Shown: piece after piece, positions 1 to 8,017 of the stretch
Layout: every line of letters begins with the position of its first letter
Position numbering within the stretch: position 1 is the stretch's first letter
Assembly (NCBI GenBank): GCA_964636675.1
Contig: CAZWUO010000063.1
Location: 1 to 17,337 of the forward strand
From: JALUUH01 sp964636675
Lineage (GTDB): Bacteria > Pseudomonadota > Gammaproteobacteria > S012-40
DNA: 17,337 nt
Reading direction: 5' to 3'
The notes under the pieces: model-generated
The model's database searches: none
Told to the model about the DNA's origin: nothing
The model's input: the letters and a program-made list of their open reading frames with translations, nothing else
Made by a program: the position numbers and the translations under genes

Positions 1-82
1 CCTAGATTCCGCAGTTAACCGCTATGAGGCATCGTTAAGCGATGGATGAGAAAACGAATGAGCTTGTTTGTCGAATTCTAGG
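1..82. mobile_element. Possible MITE-like element with imperfect terminal inverted repeats
   Basis: The window opens with CCTAGATTCC, and bases 73-82 read GAATTCTAGG, whose reverse complement is CCTAGAATTC. The ends are therefore an imperfect inverted pair around an 82-bp AT-rich core. Inside is a short hairpin, CATCG-ttaag-CGATG (about 31-45). No transposase reading frame is visible, and the left boundary could lie outside the window. Size and ends suit a miniature inverted-repeat element or an IS end, but a chance palindrome downstream of the FAD dehydrogenase gene is also possible. Confidence 0.3.
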
Positions 83-98
83 ATCATCGAAAGCCTTT

Positions 99-1274
99 TT
101 ATTCTACCCTGGTTAATTTGAGTGTTGCGGTATTTGCGCGGCATTTTCTATTGGGCAAGTGCTTTTCAAGTCGTTGCATCGCTTGCTCTGCAGTTGCACG
201 ATATACCGTTAGTTTTCCACCGTAGATGCTGAGTAACGGCGGAGTATTTTTGCTTTGTATCTTTATTACGGTCTCTCTCGGTTTAGAAAATACGTTATTC
301 CCATCCGCTGGAAGAACGCGTAATCCAGCGAAACTTGTGTCTATTTGATCGGTATGCCATTGTTGGTATTCGGGGAAATAGTGTTTGAAGGTATTTAATA
401 AATACTCTTTTTCAGCTAATGATGCTACTACGGATGCGGGGTCTCCGGTAAACTCTTTTTCTGTGGTACCTATCAGTATTTTGCCGTACCAAGGCATGGC
501 AAACACCGCTCGTTTGTCTTGAGGTGCTTCAAGGTAGTAAATCCCTTTGCTTAACTTGCCTTTGAGTATTATATGGCTGCCTTTTACCAGATCAATGTCG
601 TTAGTTTGCGGTTTAGGTCTTATCTTATTCGATACTTGATTAATCCACGGGCCAGCGGTATTCACCAGTGATCGGCTGTTGATTTCCTGGTTTTCCCCAT
701 TGTGTTGATAAACGATTTTCCACATGTTTTGATCAGCGCTGGCAGACATAAATGTTGCGTTAGTTAAGAGCTTTGCACCAAGCTCGAGAGCAGAATGCAT
801 GACTGCTTGAGTGAGTAGTTTGTCATCGGTTTGTGCATCCCAGTATTGGAAAACATATTGTAGATTTTCTGGGTTTAAACCGTCCAAGCTTGGCCATAGC
901 GTTTTTTTTAGGATGGAGAATTGAGCAGATTTTTGCAATCCTGTCAGCAAACCATAGAGTGTTAGACCTGCAAATAAGACGCTCGGTCGGCGTGACGTGC
1001 TTTTATAAACGGGTATGAAAAAAGCTCGCAAATTTACAAGATCGGGGGCATTTTTGAGCAGTAACGTACGTTCTCTCAAGCATTCTTTTACCAGGGAGAA
1101 TTGGGCGTTTTCCAAATAGCGTAAACCGCCATGAATTAATTTACTTGACCGGCTTGAGGTGCCGCTTGCAAGTTCTGATTGTTCCAGTAACAAGGTTTTA
1201 AATCCACGCGCGGCAGCAGCTTGAGCAATGCCTACTCCTTGAATTCCTCCTCCAATAATCACGATGTCATACAT
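99..1274 (-). CDS. glpD: FAD-dependent glycerol-3-phosphate dehydrogenase, short form
   Basis: Oxidises sn-glycerol-3-phosphate to DHAP, passing electrons from FAD to the quinone pool at the inner membrane. Visible are the N-terminal dinucleotide-binding glycines (G8, G10, G13) and the GlpD signature SGTSSRSSKLIHGGLRYLE at 38-56. Near the end are a GTTEKEFTGD segment and GGKLTVYR, which binds the FAD. The protein is 391 residues, whereas classical GlpD is about 500. It stops just after GGKLTVYR, so the C-terminal DAO_C domain is absent; the ending looks like the natural short GlpD-like form rather than a break. The start codon lies inside the end of the upstream phosphodiesterase gene (8-bp overlap, weak Shine-Dalgarno), which implies translational coupling and a joint role in glycerophosphodiester salvage. 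Confidence 0.85.
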   Translation of the reverse strand: MYDIVIIGGGIQGVGIAQAAAARGFKTLLLEQSELASGTSSRSSKLIHGGLRYLENAQFSLVKECLRERTLLLKNAPDLVNLRAFFIPVYKSTSRRPSVLFAGLTLYGLLTGLQKSAQFSILKKTLWPSLDGLNPENLQYVFQYWDAQTDDKLLTQAVMHSALELGAKLLTNATFMSASADQNMWKIVYQHNGENQEINSRSLVNTAGPWINQVSNKIRPKPQTNDIDLVKGSHIILKGKLSKGIYYLEAPQDKRAVFAMPWYGKILIGTTEKEFTGDPASVVASLAEKEYLLNTFKHYFPEYQQWHTDQIDTSFAGLRVLPADGNNVFSKPRETVIKIQSKNTPPLLSIYGGKLTVYRATAEQAMQRLEKHLPNRKCRANTATLKLTRVE

Positions 1275-2010
1275 CGATGAGATCTTTGATCCGAGGGTTG
1301 CTGAGTAATTTATCGACTTCCATTGATTCGATGAATGTAACTCCCCGGTTAAACCATTTAATGGCGATATCTACATCCGTTATTTCGTAAATAAACCATT
1401 GCCACGGCCCTCTCCAAAGCGGTGTATTAATTTTAGTATAGTTGCATATCAAATAATTTGGTGCGAGTTTTTCAGCTTGTTGACGCCATTTATCATTATA
1501 ACGATAAAGCACCCAGCCTATGGGGTAGTCAGAAATATTCTTCGTGTATTCTAATATTTCGTAGCCAAAGGATATCAGCGTGCACTGGGTTTTTACGGGT
1601 TTAAGCACTTGTATTACGCTATCGACAAAAGTTTCGATGCCATATTTATCCGCGCTATCGGTTTTGAACTCTATAAAGGCATGCGTATCTTGGTTGTTTA
1701 GCAAAAAATTAACGAAAGTCTGTAAGCTTGGAATGGGTTCATGCGCAAATTTATTACCTAGGCGTTTAGGCTCACTGGCACTAAATTTGTTTAATTCCTT
1801 GAGGTTGACGTCAAAGATGTCGACATTGTGACCGGTCATTCTTTCTAGATTTTTATCGTGCATGACGACGGGTATTCGATCTTTAGTGAGCTGGATATCG
1901 AGTTCTAGGAACTGGCAACCGAGATCTACCGCTGCTTGCATCGCAGAGAGCGAGTTTTCAGGGTATTTTACGGATAAACCTCGATGGGCGGCGATATGCA
2001 ATTTATTCAT
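1267..2010 (-). CDS. ugpQ: Glycerophosphodiester phosphodiesterase (GDPD family)
   Basis: Hydrolyses glycerophosphodiesters (deacylated phospholipids) to glycerol-3-phosphate and an alcohol. The GDPD catalytic signature is complete: H9-R10, E18 in the YPENS motif, E37 and D39 in LELDIQ, and H51 in VVMHD. These residues make up the metal site and the acid/base histidines of this TIM-barrel family. At 247 residues with no signal peptide it is the cytoplasmic UgpQ-type size. Its product is the substrate of the GlpD-like gene that overlaps its 3' end. It is divergent from the HDOD gene, with 97 bp between them. No strong ribosome binding site precedes the ATG. The gene symbol is by functional analogy only. 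Confidence 0.88.
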   Translation of the reverse strand: MNKLHIAAHRGLSVKYPENSLSAMQAAVDLGCQFLELDIQLTKDRIPVVMHDKNLERMTGHNVDIFDVNLKELNKFSASEPKRLGNKFAHEPIPSLQTFVNFLLNNQDTHAFIEFKTDSADKYGIETFVDSVIQVLKPVKTQCTLISFGYEILEYTKNISDYPIGWVLYRYNDKWRQQAEKLAPNYLICNYTKINTPLWRGPWQWFIYEITDVDIAIKWFNRGVTFIESMEVDKLLSNPRIKDLIDV

Positions 2011-2107
2011 GATTTTTTTGTCGATCGTATTAGACTAAATGTTAAACAGCGCAAATAGGGTTTAATAGATTAAAAGCAATTTTCACCGATGTACAAGGAC
2101 TGTTGAA

Positions 2108-2989
2108 ATGCCTGCAGATTTTCCACCCAGCAGTGATTTACAAGAAAGAATAGAGCAAATTACAGATTTACCTGCTTTCCCAGAGGTATCACAGAGTTTG
2201 TTGAGTTTACTCGATGATGATAATTCGGGGATTACCCAGTTAGACAATATTATTTCCATTGATCCTATTATCAGTGCCCAGATTATTCGTTATGCACATG
2301 CGCCCTTTTTTAGAGCGTATGGGGAAGTCAATTCAGTGCAAGATGCAATCAAGCTATTAGGGTATAACAAAGCATTATATTTTTCACTAGGCTTAGCGAT
2401 GGGGCAGAGTTTTTCGATTCCAGATGGTGGGCCAATTGGTAAAGAAGAGCTTTGGCGGCACAGCGTTTATTCGGCTTCACTGATGCATGAGCTTTGCGAC
2501 TGTTTGCCTGCGGGGGCGGAGATTAATCCGGGCTTGGCTTATTTGGCGGGTTTATTACACGATATAGGTTTTTTTGTATTGGCGCATTATTTTCCGGCGG
2601 AGTTCAATGCACTTAATAGTTCGTTTAAAAAGTCTCCTGAGGGATCAAGAAGAGATATGGAAACGGCTCAGCTTGGCGTTAGGCATAATATTATCGGCGC
2701 ATGGTTGATGAGAAAGTGGAGTATGCCTGGGCCATTAACAATTGCCGTTTTCGAGCACCACAATGAGCACTATAAAGGTGAGTTTAATTTGTATGCTAAT
2801 TTATTATTTATATGTGATCGTTTATTGCACCGTTTCGGTATCAGTGATGCGAGTTCATCGCTGGTTCCCGAAAACTTAAAGCAGTCTCTGGGTCTGGATG
2901 ACGAAAAATTGGCTCTTGCGGTTGAAAAACTTATGGCGAGCAAGAATCAGCTTGATGGCTTAATTAACGTCATGTTAGAAAAAAACTAA
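2108..2989 (+). CDS. HDOD domain signalling protein
   Basis: A single-domain HDOD protein (HD-related output domain, Pfam HDOD), 293 residues. The opening LPAFPEVSQSLLSLL with DPIISAQIIRYAHAPFF is the typical HDOD N-terminal half. AYLAGLLHDIGFFVLAHYFP (about 146-165) is the central helix, and it keeps an HD pair although the family is usually regarded as non-catalytic. HHN around 218-220 follows an AVFEHHNEH segment. There is no receiver, GGDEF or other attached domain, so its input is unclear; HDOD proteins act in regulation and signal transduction. AAGGA lies 9 bp before the ATG. It converges on the aldolase/dehydrogenase gene with only 2 bp between stop codons and no terminator between them. 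Confidence 0.85.
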   Translation: MPADFPPSSDLQERIEQITDLPAFPEVSQSLLSLLDDDNSGITQLDNIISIDPIISAQIIRYAHAPFFRAYGEVNSVQDAIKLLGYNKALYFSLGLAMGQSFSIPDGGPIGKEELWRHSVYSASLMHELCDCLPAGAEINPGLAYLAGLLHDIGFFVLAHYFPAEFNALNSSFKKSPEGSRRDMETAQLGVRHNIIGAWLMRKWSMPGPLTIAVFEHHNEHYKGEFNLYANLLFICDRLLHRFGISDASSSLVPENLKQSLGLDDEKLALAVEKLMASKNQLDGLINVMLEKN

Positions 2990-2991
2990 TG

Positions 2992-4965
2992 TCATATAAC
3001 ACGATCATTACCGCCGTCTATTGGAATTTGTGCACCAGTTGTTTTGGCAAAAATAGGGCTGCACATTTCCGCCGTTAATTCTGCAACATCATGACTGGTA
3101 ATCTCTGTTTTTAAAATGTTTTTGCATTTATATTGAGCGACGCTCATGCCATAGTGCGCCGCGCGGGCTTGCAATACATCGTCTGTCCATATTCCCGTGT
3201 CGAATACCGCATCGGGATGTAATATATTGACCCTGATTTGATATTCCCCCCATTCCAATGCTGCTATGCGTGCAAGCTGGGTTAATGCCGCTTTCGAGGC
3301 AGAATACGCGGCAGCCCCTGGCCCAGGAGCGGGTACATTTTTAGACGCCATGATAATGACTCGGCCACCATTGGGCGCATGTTGCAAAATGTTGAATGCA
3401 GACTTTAATATAAATTGATTTGCGTCTACATTAACTCGCATTACTTTACGCCAGAGATCGTTTTCTAGTTCAGCGATTTTAGCGCCCCCAGGAAACATGC
3501 CTGCGTTTAAGACGAGAATATCGAGGCCTCCAAAACTCGCAACGGCTTGTTCCAGGCATTGTTTGACTTCGGTTGTTGAAGTAACGTCACATATTAGCCC
3601 GAGGTAGTTAGGTGTGTTGAGAGCGGATGTCACATCTGGATTAGTGTCTAAGGCAACGACGGCGGCACCTCGTGTGAGCAGAGAGGCTACGCAGGCTTGC
3701 CCAATGCCTGAAGCAGCGCCGGTGACGAGCGCAACCTCACCTTGGAAGACGGGTGTGGCTCCCTTTTTTTGCAATTTAGCCTGCTCTAAATCCCAATATT
3801 CCATATCAAAAATATCTTGGTCGGGTAGCGCAGTGTAGCCACCCAGTTTTTCCGCGCGTTGAATGATGTCAATGGTATGAGCATAAATGTCTTCTACAAT
3901 GCGGGCATCTTTTGGCGTTTTACCGACACTGAGCATGCCGAGTGATGGATCAAGAATAACTCGGGGTGCAGAATCCAGTATGGATTTTTTATCCTTTGCC
4001 GTTGCTGAATTCGTCGCAAAATATTTTTGGTAGTTGACGGCATAAGCATCTACATCTGTGCCTATCATAGGGAGTTGCTTGGTGCGAATGACATGATCTG
4101 GCGTGGCGGGGCCGTGTTGGGATATTTCTGCTACTTTTTGATTTGCGGCGAATGTCCTGCATTTGGCATTTTCTGAATGCCGGAGAATCATTGGTAGGCC
4201 CGCGGATGTAGAAATCGTTTTTCGCAGGGCGGGTATCACATTGCTAACCAATAAAGGTTTATCCTTCTGGATAACTTGCGTGCAATCCCATGCGTTTTGC
4301 TGTTGCAGGTAAATTTCAGCCTTGTTGACCAAAGAGATCATCATTTCATAGGCTACACGAGCCGTTGGGCCGAAAGTGAAAATGCCGTGATTCATTAATA
4401 TCATGCCCTGGGTTTTTTCAGTGGCTTCTGCGGCAAACTGTTTAGCGCATTGTTTTGCGAGATCGAAACCGGGCATTATGTAATCGATGATGACCACCGT
4501 ATCACCAAATATTTCTTCGATACGCTGGCGTCCGTCTTTTGTATTGGTAATTGTAACGATGGCATTCGCGTGTGTATGGTCGACATATTTGAAGGGTAGC
4601 GTAGCATGTAAAATGGCTTCTACTGATGGCGTAGGAGCGCTAGCATTCGTCATATGAGTCTTTAACTCGTTGACCATTTCTGGATCAGATAAGGCGTCTA
4701 ATTTAGCCAGTTCCAGTAAATGTTTGAGGCGTACTGGGGCGAATCCGGGGGTGTCGATAAACTCTAAGTCCCAACCGCTGCCTTTTACATAAAGTAATTC
4801 TTCATCTTTTCCCAGGATGTTTTTTTCGGTTATTTTTACTGAAGTATTCCCGCCGCCATGTAATACCAATGTAGGATCTCTGCCCAGTAATTGGGAGGTA
4901 TAGACGCGGAGTTCTAAATCTGTTTTAAACTGTTGTGATTCTTTTTCATTCCAACGGCTGTGCAT
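2992..4965 (-). CDS. Bifunctional class II aldolase / short-chain dehydrogenase
   Basis: A two-domain fusion of 657 residues. Residues about 10-330 are a class II (zinc) aldolase/epimerase domain: H130-T-H132 in DHTHANA and H193 in MNHGIF are the expected zinc ligands, and GGGNTSVK (37-44) contacts the phosphate. Residues about 408-657 are a Rossmann short-chain dehydrogenase: TGAASGIG (415-422) binds NAD(P), followed by NAG (487-489), S541, and Y554 with K558 as catalytic residues. The layout matches the RhaD-type fusion that cleaves a ketose-1-phosphate to DHAP plus an aldehyde and oxidises or reduces the aldehyde. The true sugar is not evident, since no kinase or isomerase gene is nearby. 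GAGAG lies just before the ATG. It appears monocistronic or follows the DUF3135-like gene after a hairpin. Confidence 0.88.
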   Translation of the reverse strand: MHSRWNEKESQQFKTDLELRVYTSQLLGRDPTLVLHGGGNTSVKITEKNILGKDEELLYVKGSGWDLEFIDTPGFAPVRLKHLLELAKLDALSDPEMVNELKTHMTNASAPTPSVEAILHATLPFKYVDHTHANAIVTITNTKDGRQRIEEIFGDTVVIIDYIMPGFDLAKQCAKQFAAEATEKTQGMILMNHGIFTFGPTARVAYEMMISLVNKAEIYLQQQNAWDCTQVIQKDKPLLVSNVIPALRKTISTSAGLPMILRHSENAKCRTFAANQKVAEISQHGPATPDHVIRTKQLPMIGTDVDAYAVNYQKYFATNSATAKDKKSILDSAPRVILDPSLGMLSVGKTPKDARIVEDIYAHTIDIIQRAEKLGGYTALPDQDIFDMEYWDLEQAKLQKKGATPVFQGEVALVTGAASGIGQACVASLLTRGAAVVALDTNPDVTSALNTPNYLGLICDVTSTTEVKQCLEQAVASFGGLDILVLNAGMFPGGAKIAELENDLWRKVMRVNVDANQFILKSAFNILQHAPNGGRVIIMASKNVPAPGPGAAAYSASKAALTQLARIAALEWGEYQIRVNILHPDAVFDTGIWTDDVLQARAAHYGMSVAQYKCKNILKTEITSHDVAELTAEMCSPIFAKTTGAQIPIDGGNDRVI

Positions 4966-5040
4966 GAATTTCTCTCAAAGCTAAAAAATTTGAGCGTAAT
5001 AATAGCATGCTGGGTTTTATGAATCATGGCGAAGTTAATG

Positions 5041-5058
5041 CCCGCAGGAATCTGCGGG
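5041..5058 (-). terminator. GC-rich hairpin after the DUF3135-like gene
   Basis: A perfect 7-bp stem, CCCGCAG-gaat-CTGCGGG, begins seven bases past the stop of the upstream minus-strand gene and precedes the aldolase/dehydrogenase gene. There is no U-tract on either side, so it may be an attenuator or a 3'-end stabilising hairpin rather than a full intrinsic terminator. Confidence 0.45.
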
Positions 5059-5065
5059 TAGTGTA

Positions 5066-5455
5066 CTAGTTTGCATTCGTGGAGCGTTCTCTAAATGGAA
5101 TAATTTTTGCCGTATATGTTTTGTGTGTGCTTTGTTTTGGTGCCATTGCTAGGTTTTTTGTATCGACTAATAAGTCGGACAATTCTTGCAATGCTTCCTG
5201 GTTTTTACCCAGAGATTCCCACATCATGTCGTAAATTCGAATCGCGGAATCCATGGGATTTTTGGCAAGTTTTCGTTCTGTATCAATTTTCCATTGCAAA
5301 CATCGCATACGCTCTTGCACATTCGTTTCTTTGATGCTGCCTATGTATTTATCAACAACTTGCTGGCGTTCCCGCTCAAAGGCTTCAGGATTGTCTTGTG
5401 CTAGTTTTAGCCAATAATTGAAATCAAAATGGGTTTTGCTTTTTGTTTCTTTCAT
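5066..5455 (-). CDS. DUF3135-like small conserved protein
   Basis: A 129-residue soluble protein whose first 80 residues resemble the DUF3135 family of Gammaproteobacteria: FDFNYWLKLAQDNPEAFERERQ near the start and LQWKIDTERKLAKNPMDSAIRI in the middle match the family pattern as I remember it. It is predicted to be helical and charged, with no membrane segment, signal peptide or catalytic motif. Its function is unknown. The C-terminal tail (about 105-129) looks disordered. AAGGA lies 9 bases before the ATG. It follows the aminotransferase gene by 62 bp on the same strand with no clear terminator between, so co-transcription is plausible but says little about its role. Confidence 0.7.
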   Translation of the reverse strand: MKETKSKTHFDFNYWLKLAQDNPEAFERERQQVVDKYIGSIKETNVQERMRCLQWKIDTERKLAKNPMDSAIRIYDMMWESLGKNQEALQELSDLLVDTKNLAMAPKQSTHKTYTAKIIPFRERSTNAN

Positions 5456-5517
5456 TGTCCATATCCTTCAGTAACTTACATATGGGATGACTATACTCGA
5501 TGAGCATTAAGGACAAA

Positions 5518-6699
5518 TTATTTTGTGAAAGATTCATACGCCGCAGCAACCGCGATTCCTTTATTGATAGGTGCATTTACGTCAACGAGCACGCTTTCCA
5601 AGGCGGTGATGCATAAAATGACATTGTTAATATTGCAAGTGTGACCCATGAGTCCAATACGCCATATCTTACCCGCTAAATCTCCTAGTCCGGCACCAAT
5701 TTCAAGATTGAATTCGTTGAGTAAACGTTGTCTTACCATGGCTTCATCCACGCCTGCGGGTATCGATACCGCGTTTAGCTGCGGGAGTCTATCGTTTGTA
5801 TCTACAACAAAGCGCAGGCCTAAAGCTTCAAGGCCCGCTTTTAAAGCAGCGTGCAGTTTCGTATGCCTAGCCCAGGCGTTTTCCAGCCCTTCTTGTTTAA
5901 GCATGAGTAAGGCTTCATGTAGCCCATAGAGTGGATTAATAGGCGCGGTGTGGTGGTAGGCCCGCTTAGCATTTGGACCCCAGTAGCCCATCACTAAATT
6001 TAGGTCGAGAAACCAGCTTTGTACTTTAGTTTTGCGCTGTTTGATTCTTTCAACCGCTGCATCGCTGAAGCTCACAGGGGAAAGCCCCGGGACGCAGGAG
6101 AGACATTTTTGGGTTCCAGAATAAATAGCATCAATGCCCCATTCGTCGACTAATACTGGGGTTCCGCCTAAAGAGGTGACTGCGTCTACGATAGCGAGGC
6201 ATCCATATTTATGTGCCAGTTCAACTAAGACTTTGGCATCTGATTGAACGCCAGTCGATGTTTCGGCGTGGACAAATGCGACGGTGTTTGCATTAGGGTT
6301 GGCTTTCAGGGTCTGCTCAAGCTTATTGGGGTCAACCGCTTGTCCCCATGGGTCTTGCAGCATAATTGCGGTTGCGCCAGCGCGTTCGACGTTTTCTTTC
6401 ATACGTCCACCAAAAACACCATTTTGACAAACGATAACGGTATCCCCAGGTTCAATTAGATTGACAAAACAGGCTTCCATTCCCGCTGAGCCGGGTGCTG
6501 AAATCGGCATGGTCATTTCATTTTTTGTCTGGAAGGCATATTGTAATAATTCTTTGATTTCATCCATTAAAACGACAAAGCGGGGATCTAGATGGCCAAT
6601 CGTAGGTCGCGCCAGTGCCGATAGTATTCGTGGATGCACGTCGGATGGCCCAGGCCCCATTAAAGTTCTCAGTGGTGGGTTGAAGCTAGTATTTGTCAT
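5518..6699 (-). CDS. Serine/alanine-glyoxylate aminotransferase (class V, PLP)
   Basis: A fold-type I PLP enzyme that transfers an amino group from serine or alanine to glyoxylate, giving glycine. Typical of the AGT/SGAT family are the opening MGPGPSDVHPRIL, SAPGSAGMEA, the PLP-pyridine aspartate in CLAIVDAVTSLGG, and the Schiff-base lysine in SGTQKCLS (K198 from the chosen start). The start at 6699 (MTNTSF) is preferred over the in-frame ATG at 6711, because GAGAG sits a few bases before it while the outer ATG has no Shine-Dalgarno. The length (393 residues) is normal. In methylotrophs this enzyme runs the serine cycle, elsewhere it detoxifies glyoxylate; nothing nearby decides between these, and serine versus alanine preference cannot be read by eye. 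Confidence 0.9.
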   Translation of the reverse strand: MTNTSFNPPLRTLMGPGPSDVHPRILSALARPTIGHLDPRFVVLMDEIKELLQYAFQTKNEMTMPISAPGSAGMEACFVNLIEPGDTVIVCQNGVFGGRMKENVERAGATAIMLQDPWGQAVDPNKLEQTLKANPNANTVAFVHAETSTGVQSDAKVLVELAHKYGCLAIVDAVTSLGGTPVLVDEWGIDAIYSGTQKCLSCVPGLSPVSFSDAAVERIKQRKTKVQSWFLDLNLVMGYWGPNAKRAYHHTAPINPLYGLHEALLMLKQEGLENAWARHTKLHAALKAGLEALGLRFVVDTNDRLPQLNAVSIPAGVDEAMVRQRLLNEFNLEIGAGLGDLAGKIWRIGLMGHTCNINNVILCITALESVLVDVNAPINKGIAVAAAYESFTK

Positions 6700-6832
6700 G
6701 TTTTCTCTCATGTTGTTCTTGCGTATTAAATATTATTGGGCGGCTAAATTCGCCAGATTTTTGTGATTGGAGTACTTTACTAAAACTCTCTGGAAATATG
6801 AATAGGTGAATTGCCTTTAGATTCGCATGAGT

Positions 6833-7927
6833 TCAGAAGCGATAAACCATTCCCATTGAGGCTGCGGTGATATCGCTGCCATTGGACGAGAGATAGGATT
6901 CGCCATGGTCTTGTGCGGATAAACTGAGCTGCGACGCACTTTTCGCGGCTGTTCTAACGATGATGGCATAGACTTCAAACTCTTTAGCCAGTTTTTGGCT
7001 GGCGGCTAGGGCGTATAATGAGCCGCCTGTATTAGGTGTTTTAAATTCATCTTTTATCGTAAATGCTTGGGCTTTTATTGAGGTGTCGCCTATGCGGTGG
7101 GAGAAGCTTAATCCGTAAGCATCACGATCTAATGTTCGGTCTGTGCCTGAGTCTAAGCGTTCGAAGATGACGTGAAACTTAGTCCTCGGTAGTAGCAAAC
7201 CTGCTCCAATACGCGTTGCTCCGGTATCTGAATATTCACCTTGTTCTTCATATGCTGCCCCAAGATAGAGTAAACGGCTTTTATATACGGCGCTAGTGCT
7301 GGTAATTGAGTTGGTGGGTTGAGTGGTGACCGTTTCACCGGGGGAATATAAGGCGCGTACTTCGAGTCCGGCGATGGTGGGCGAAACATACATAATCGCG
7401 TTTTGTGCGCGGATATTAAAAGTATCAAACCCGCTGACTGAGCCGATAATGGATCGATTGTCGGCCAGGGTATCTACCATGAGGTCAGATTTTCTGCCAA
7501 AGGATTTATAAGGGGTGTCATGATATCCCCCAATTAAGGTGCCTAGGCCGCCAACAATACCAATGAATCGATTGCGTCCTGTTAGTTCGGTAGTTTCTCC
7601 TGTCAAATCTATCCCGGATTCAAGTTTCCAAACCGTTTTAATATCAAAAGCAAGGGAGCCACGACCTTTAATGCCAAATCTTGAACCGTTGCTTGCCATC
7701 GCGGTTTCTGTGCGATTTCCATTACTGACTATATCTGAGGATAGGTGTAGTTTGCCGTATAAATCATAATTTGGTGCCGAATATGCGGTTGAATAGGTGA
7801 TAAATAGACTAAAGAATACCGAGCTTTTTACAAAGCTCCTTAGATGTTTCAGGGTGAGCGGTTGTTTGAGGGTGTGTGTGATATCTAGGCAATAATGCAT
7901 GCTCTGTGGTTCAATTCCTTTATTCAT
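6833..7927 (-). CDS. Outer membrane general porin (Gram-negative porin family)
   Basis: A beta-barrel porin for passive diffusion of small solutes. A hydrophobic signal segment around residues 34-48 ends in a Sec-type AYSA site, followed by a mature start NYDLYGKLHLSSDI typical of the family. The remaining sequence alternates as amphipathic strands, with AMASNGSRFGIKGRGSL and IGTLIGGYHDTPYK-like segments marking the usual porin opening and loop 3. The last residues are MGMVYRF, and the terminal phenylalanine is the BAM recognition signal. The length (about 330 mature residues) is normal for a trimeric 16-strand porin. The start is uncertain: ATG at 7927 has no Shine-Dalgarno, and ATG at 7900 (MHYCLD) is an alternative. 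A promoter lies just upstream. Confidence 0.85.
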   Translation of the reverse strand: MNKGIEPQSMHYCLDITHTLKQPLTLKHLRSFVKSSVFFSLFITYSTAYSAPNYDLYGKLHLSSDIVSNGNRTETAMASNGSRFGIKGRGSLAFDIKTVWKLESGIDLTGETTELTGRNRFIGIVGGLGTLIGGYHDTPYKSFGRKSDLMVDTLADNRSIIGSVSGFDTFNIRAQNAIMYVSPTIAGLEVRALYSPGETVTTQPTNSITSTSAVYKSRLLYLGAAYEEQGEYSDTGATRIGAGLLLPRTKFHVIFERLDSGTDRTLDRDAYGLSFSHRIGDTSIKAQAFTIKDEFKTPNTGGSLYALAASQKLAKEFEVYAIIVRTAAKSASQLSLSAQDHGESYLSSNGSDITAASMGMVYRF

Positions 7928-7982
7928 CTATGGGGCACCGCTTATATCGGCTAAGCATTATTTGGATTGTAAAAATGCCTGC

Positions 7983-8011
7983 ATTATTCGTGGTATGGGG
8001 AATTTTGGCAA
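7983..8011 (-). promoter_or_regulatory. Sigma70-type promoter for the porin gene
   Basis: On the minus strand, TTGCCA (8006-8011) and AATAAT (7983-7988) are separated by 17 bp, and each differs from consensus at one base. The position, 55 bp before the first possible porin start and past the end of the spermidine-synthase-like gene, suits a dedicated porin promoter. Confidence 0.5.
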
Positions 8012-8017
8012 GTATTA

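Noticed and set aside
99..1274. glpD as a pseudogene truncated by the left-edge element
   Set aside because: The reading frame is intact and ends past the FAD-binding GGKLTVYR motif with a tail typical of short GlpD-like proteins; the element starts beyond the stop codon.
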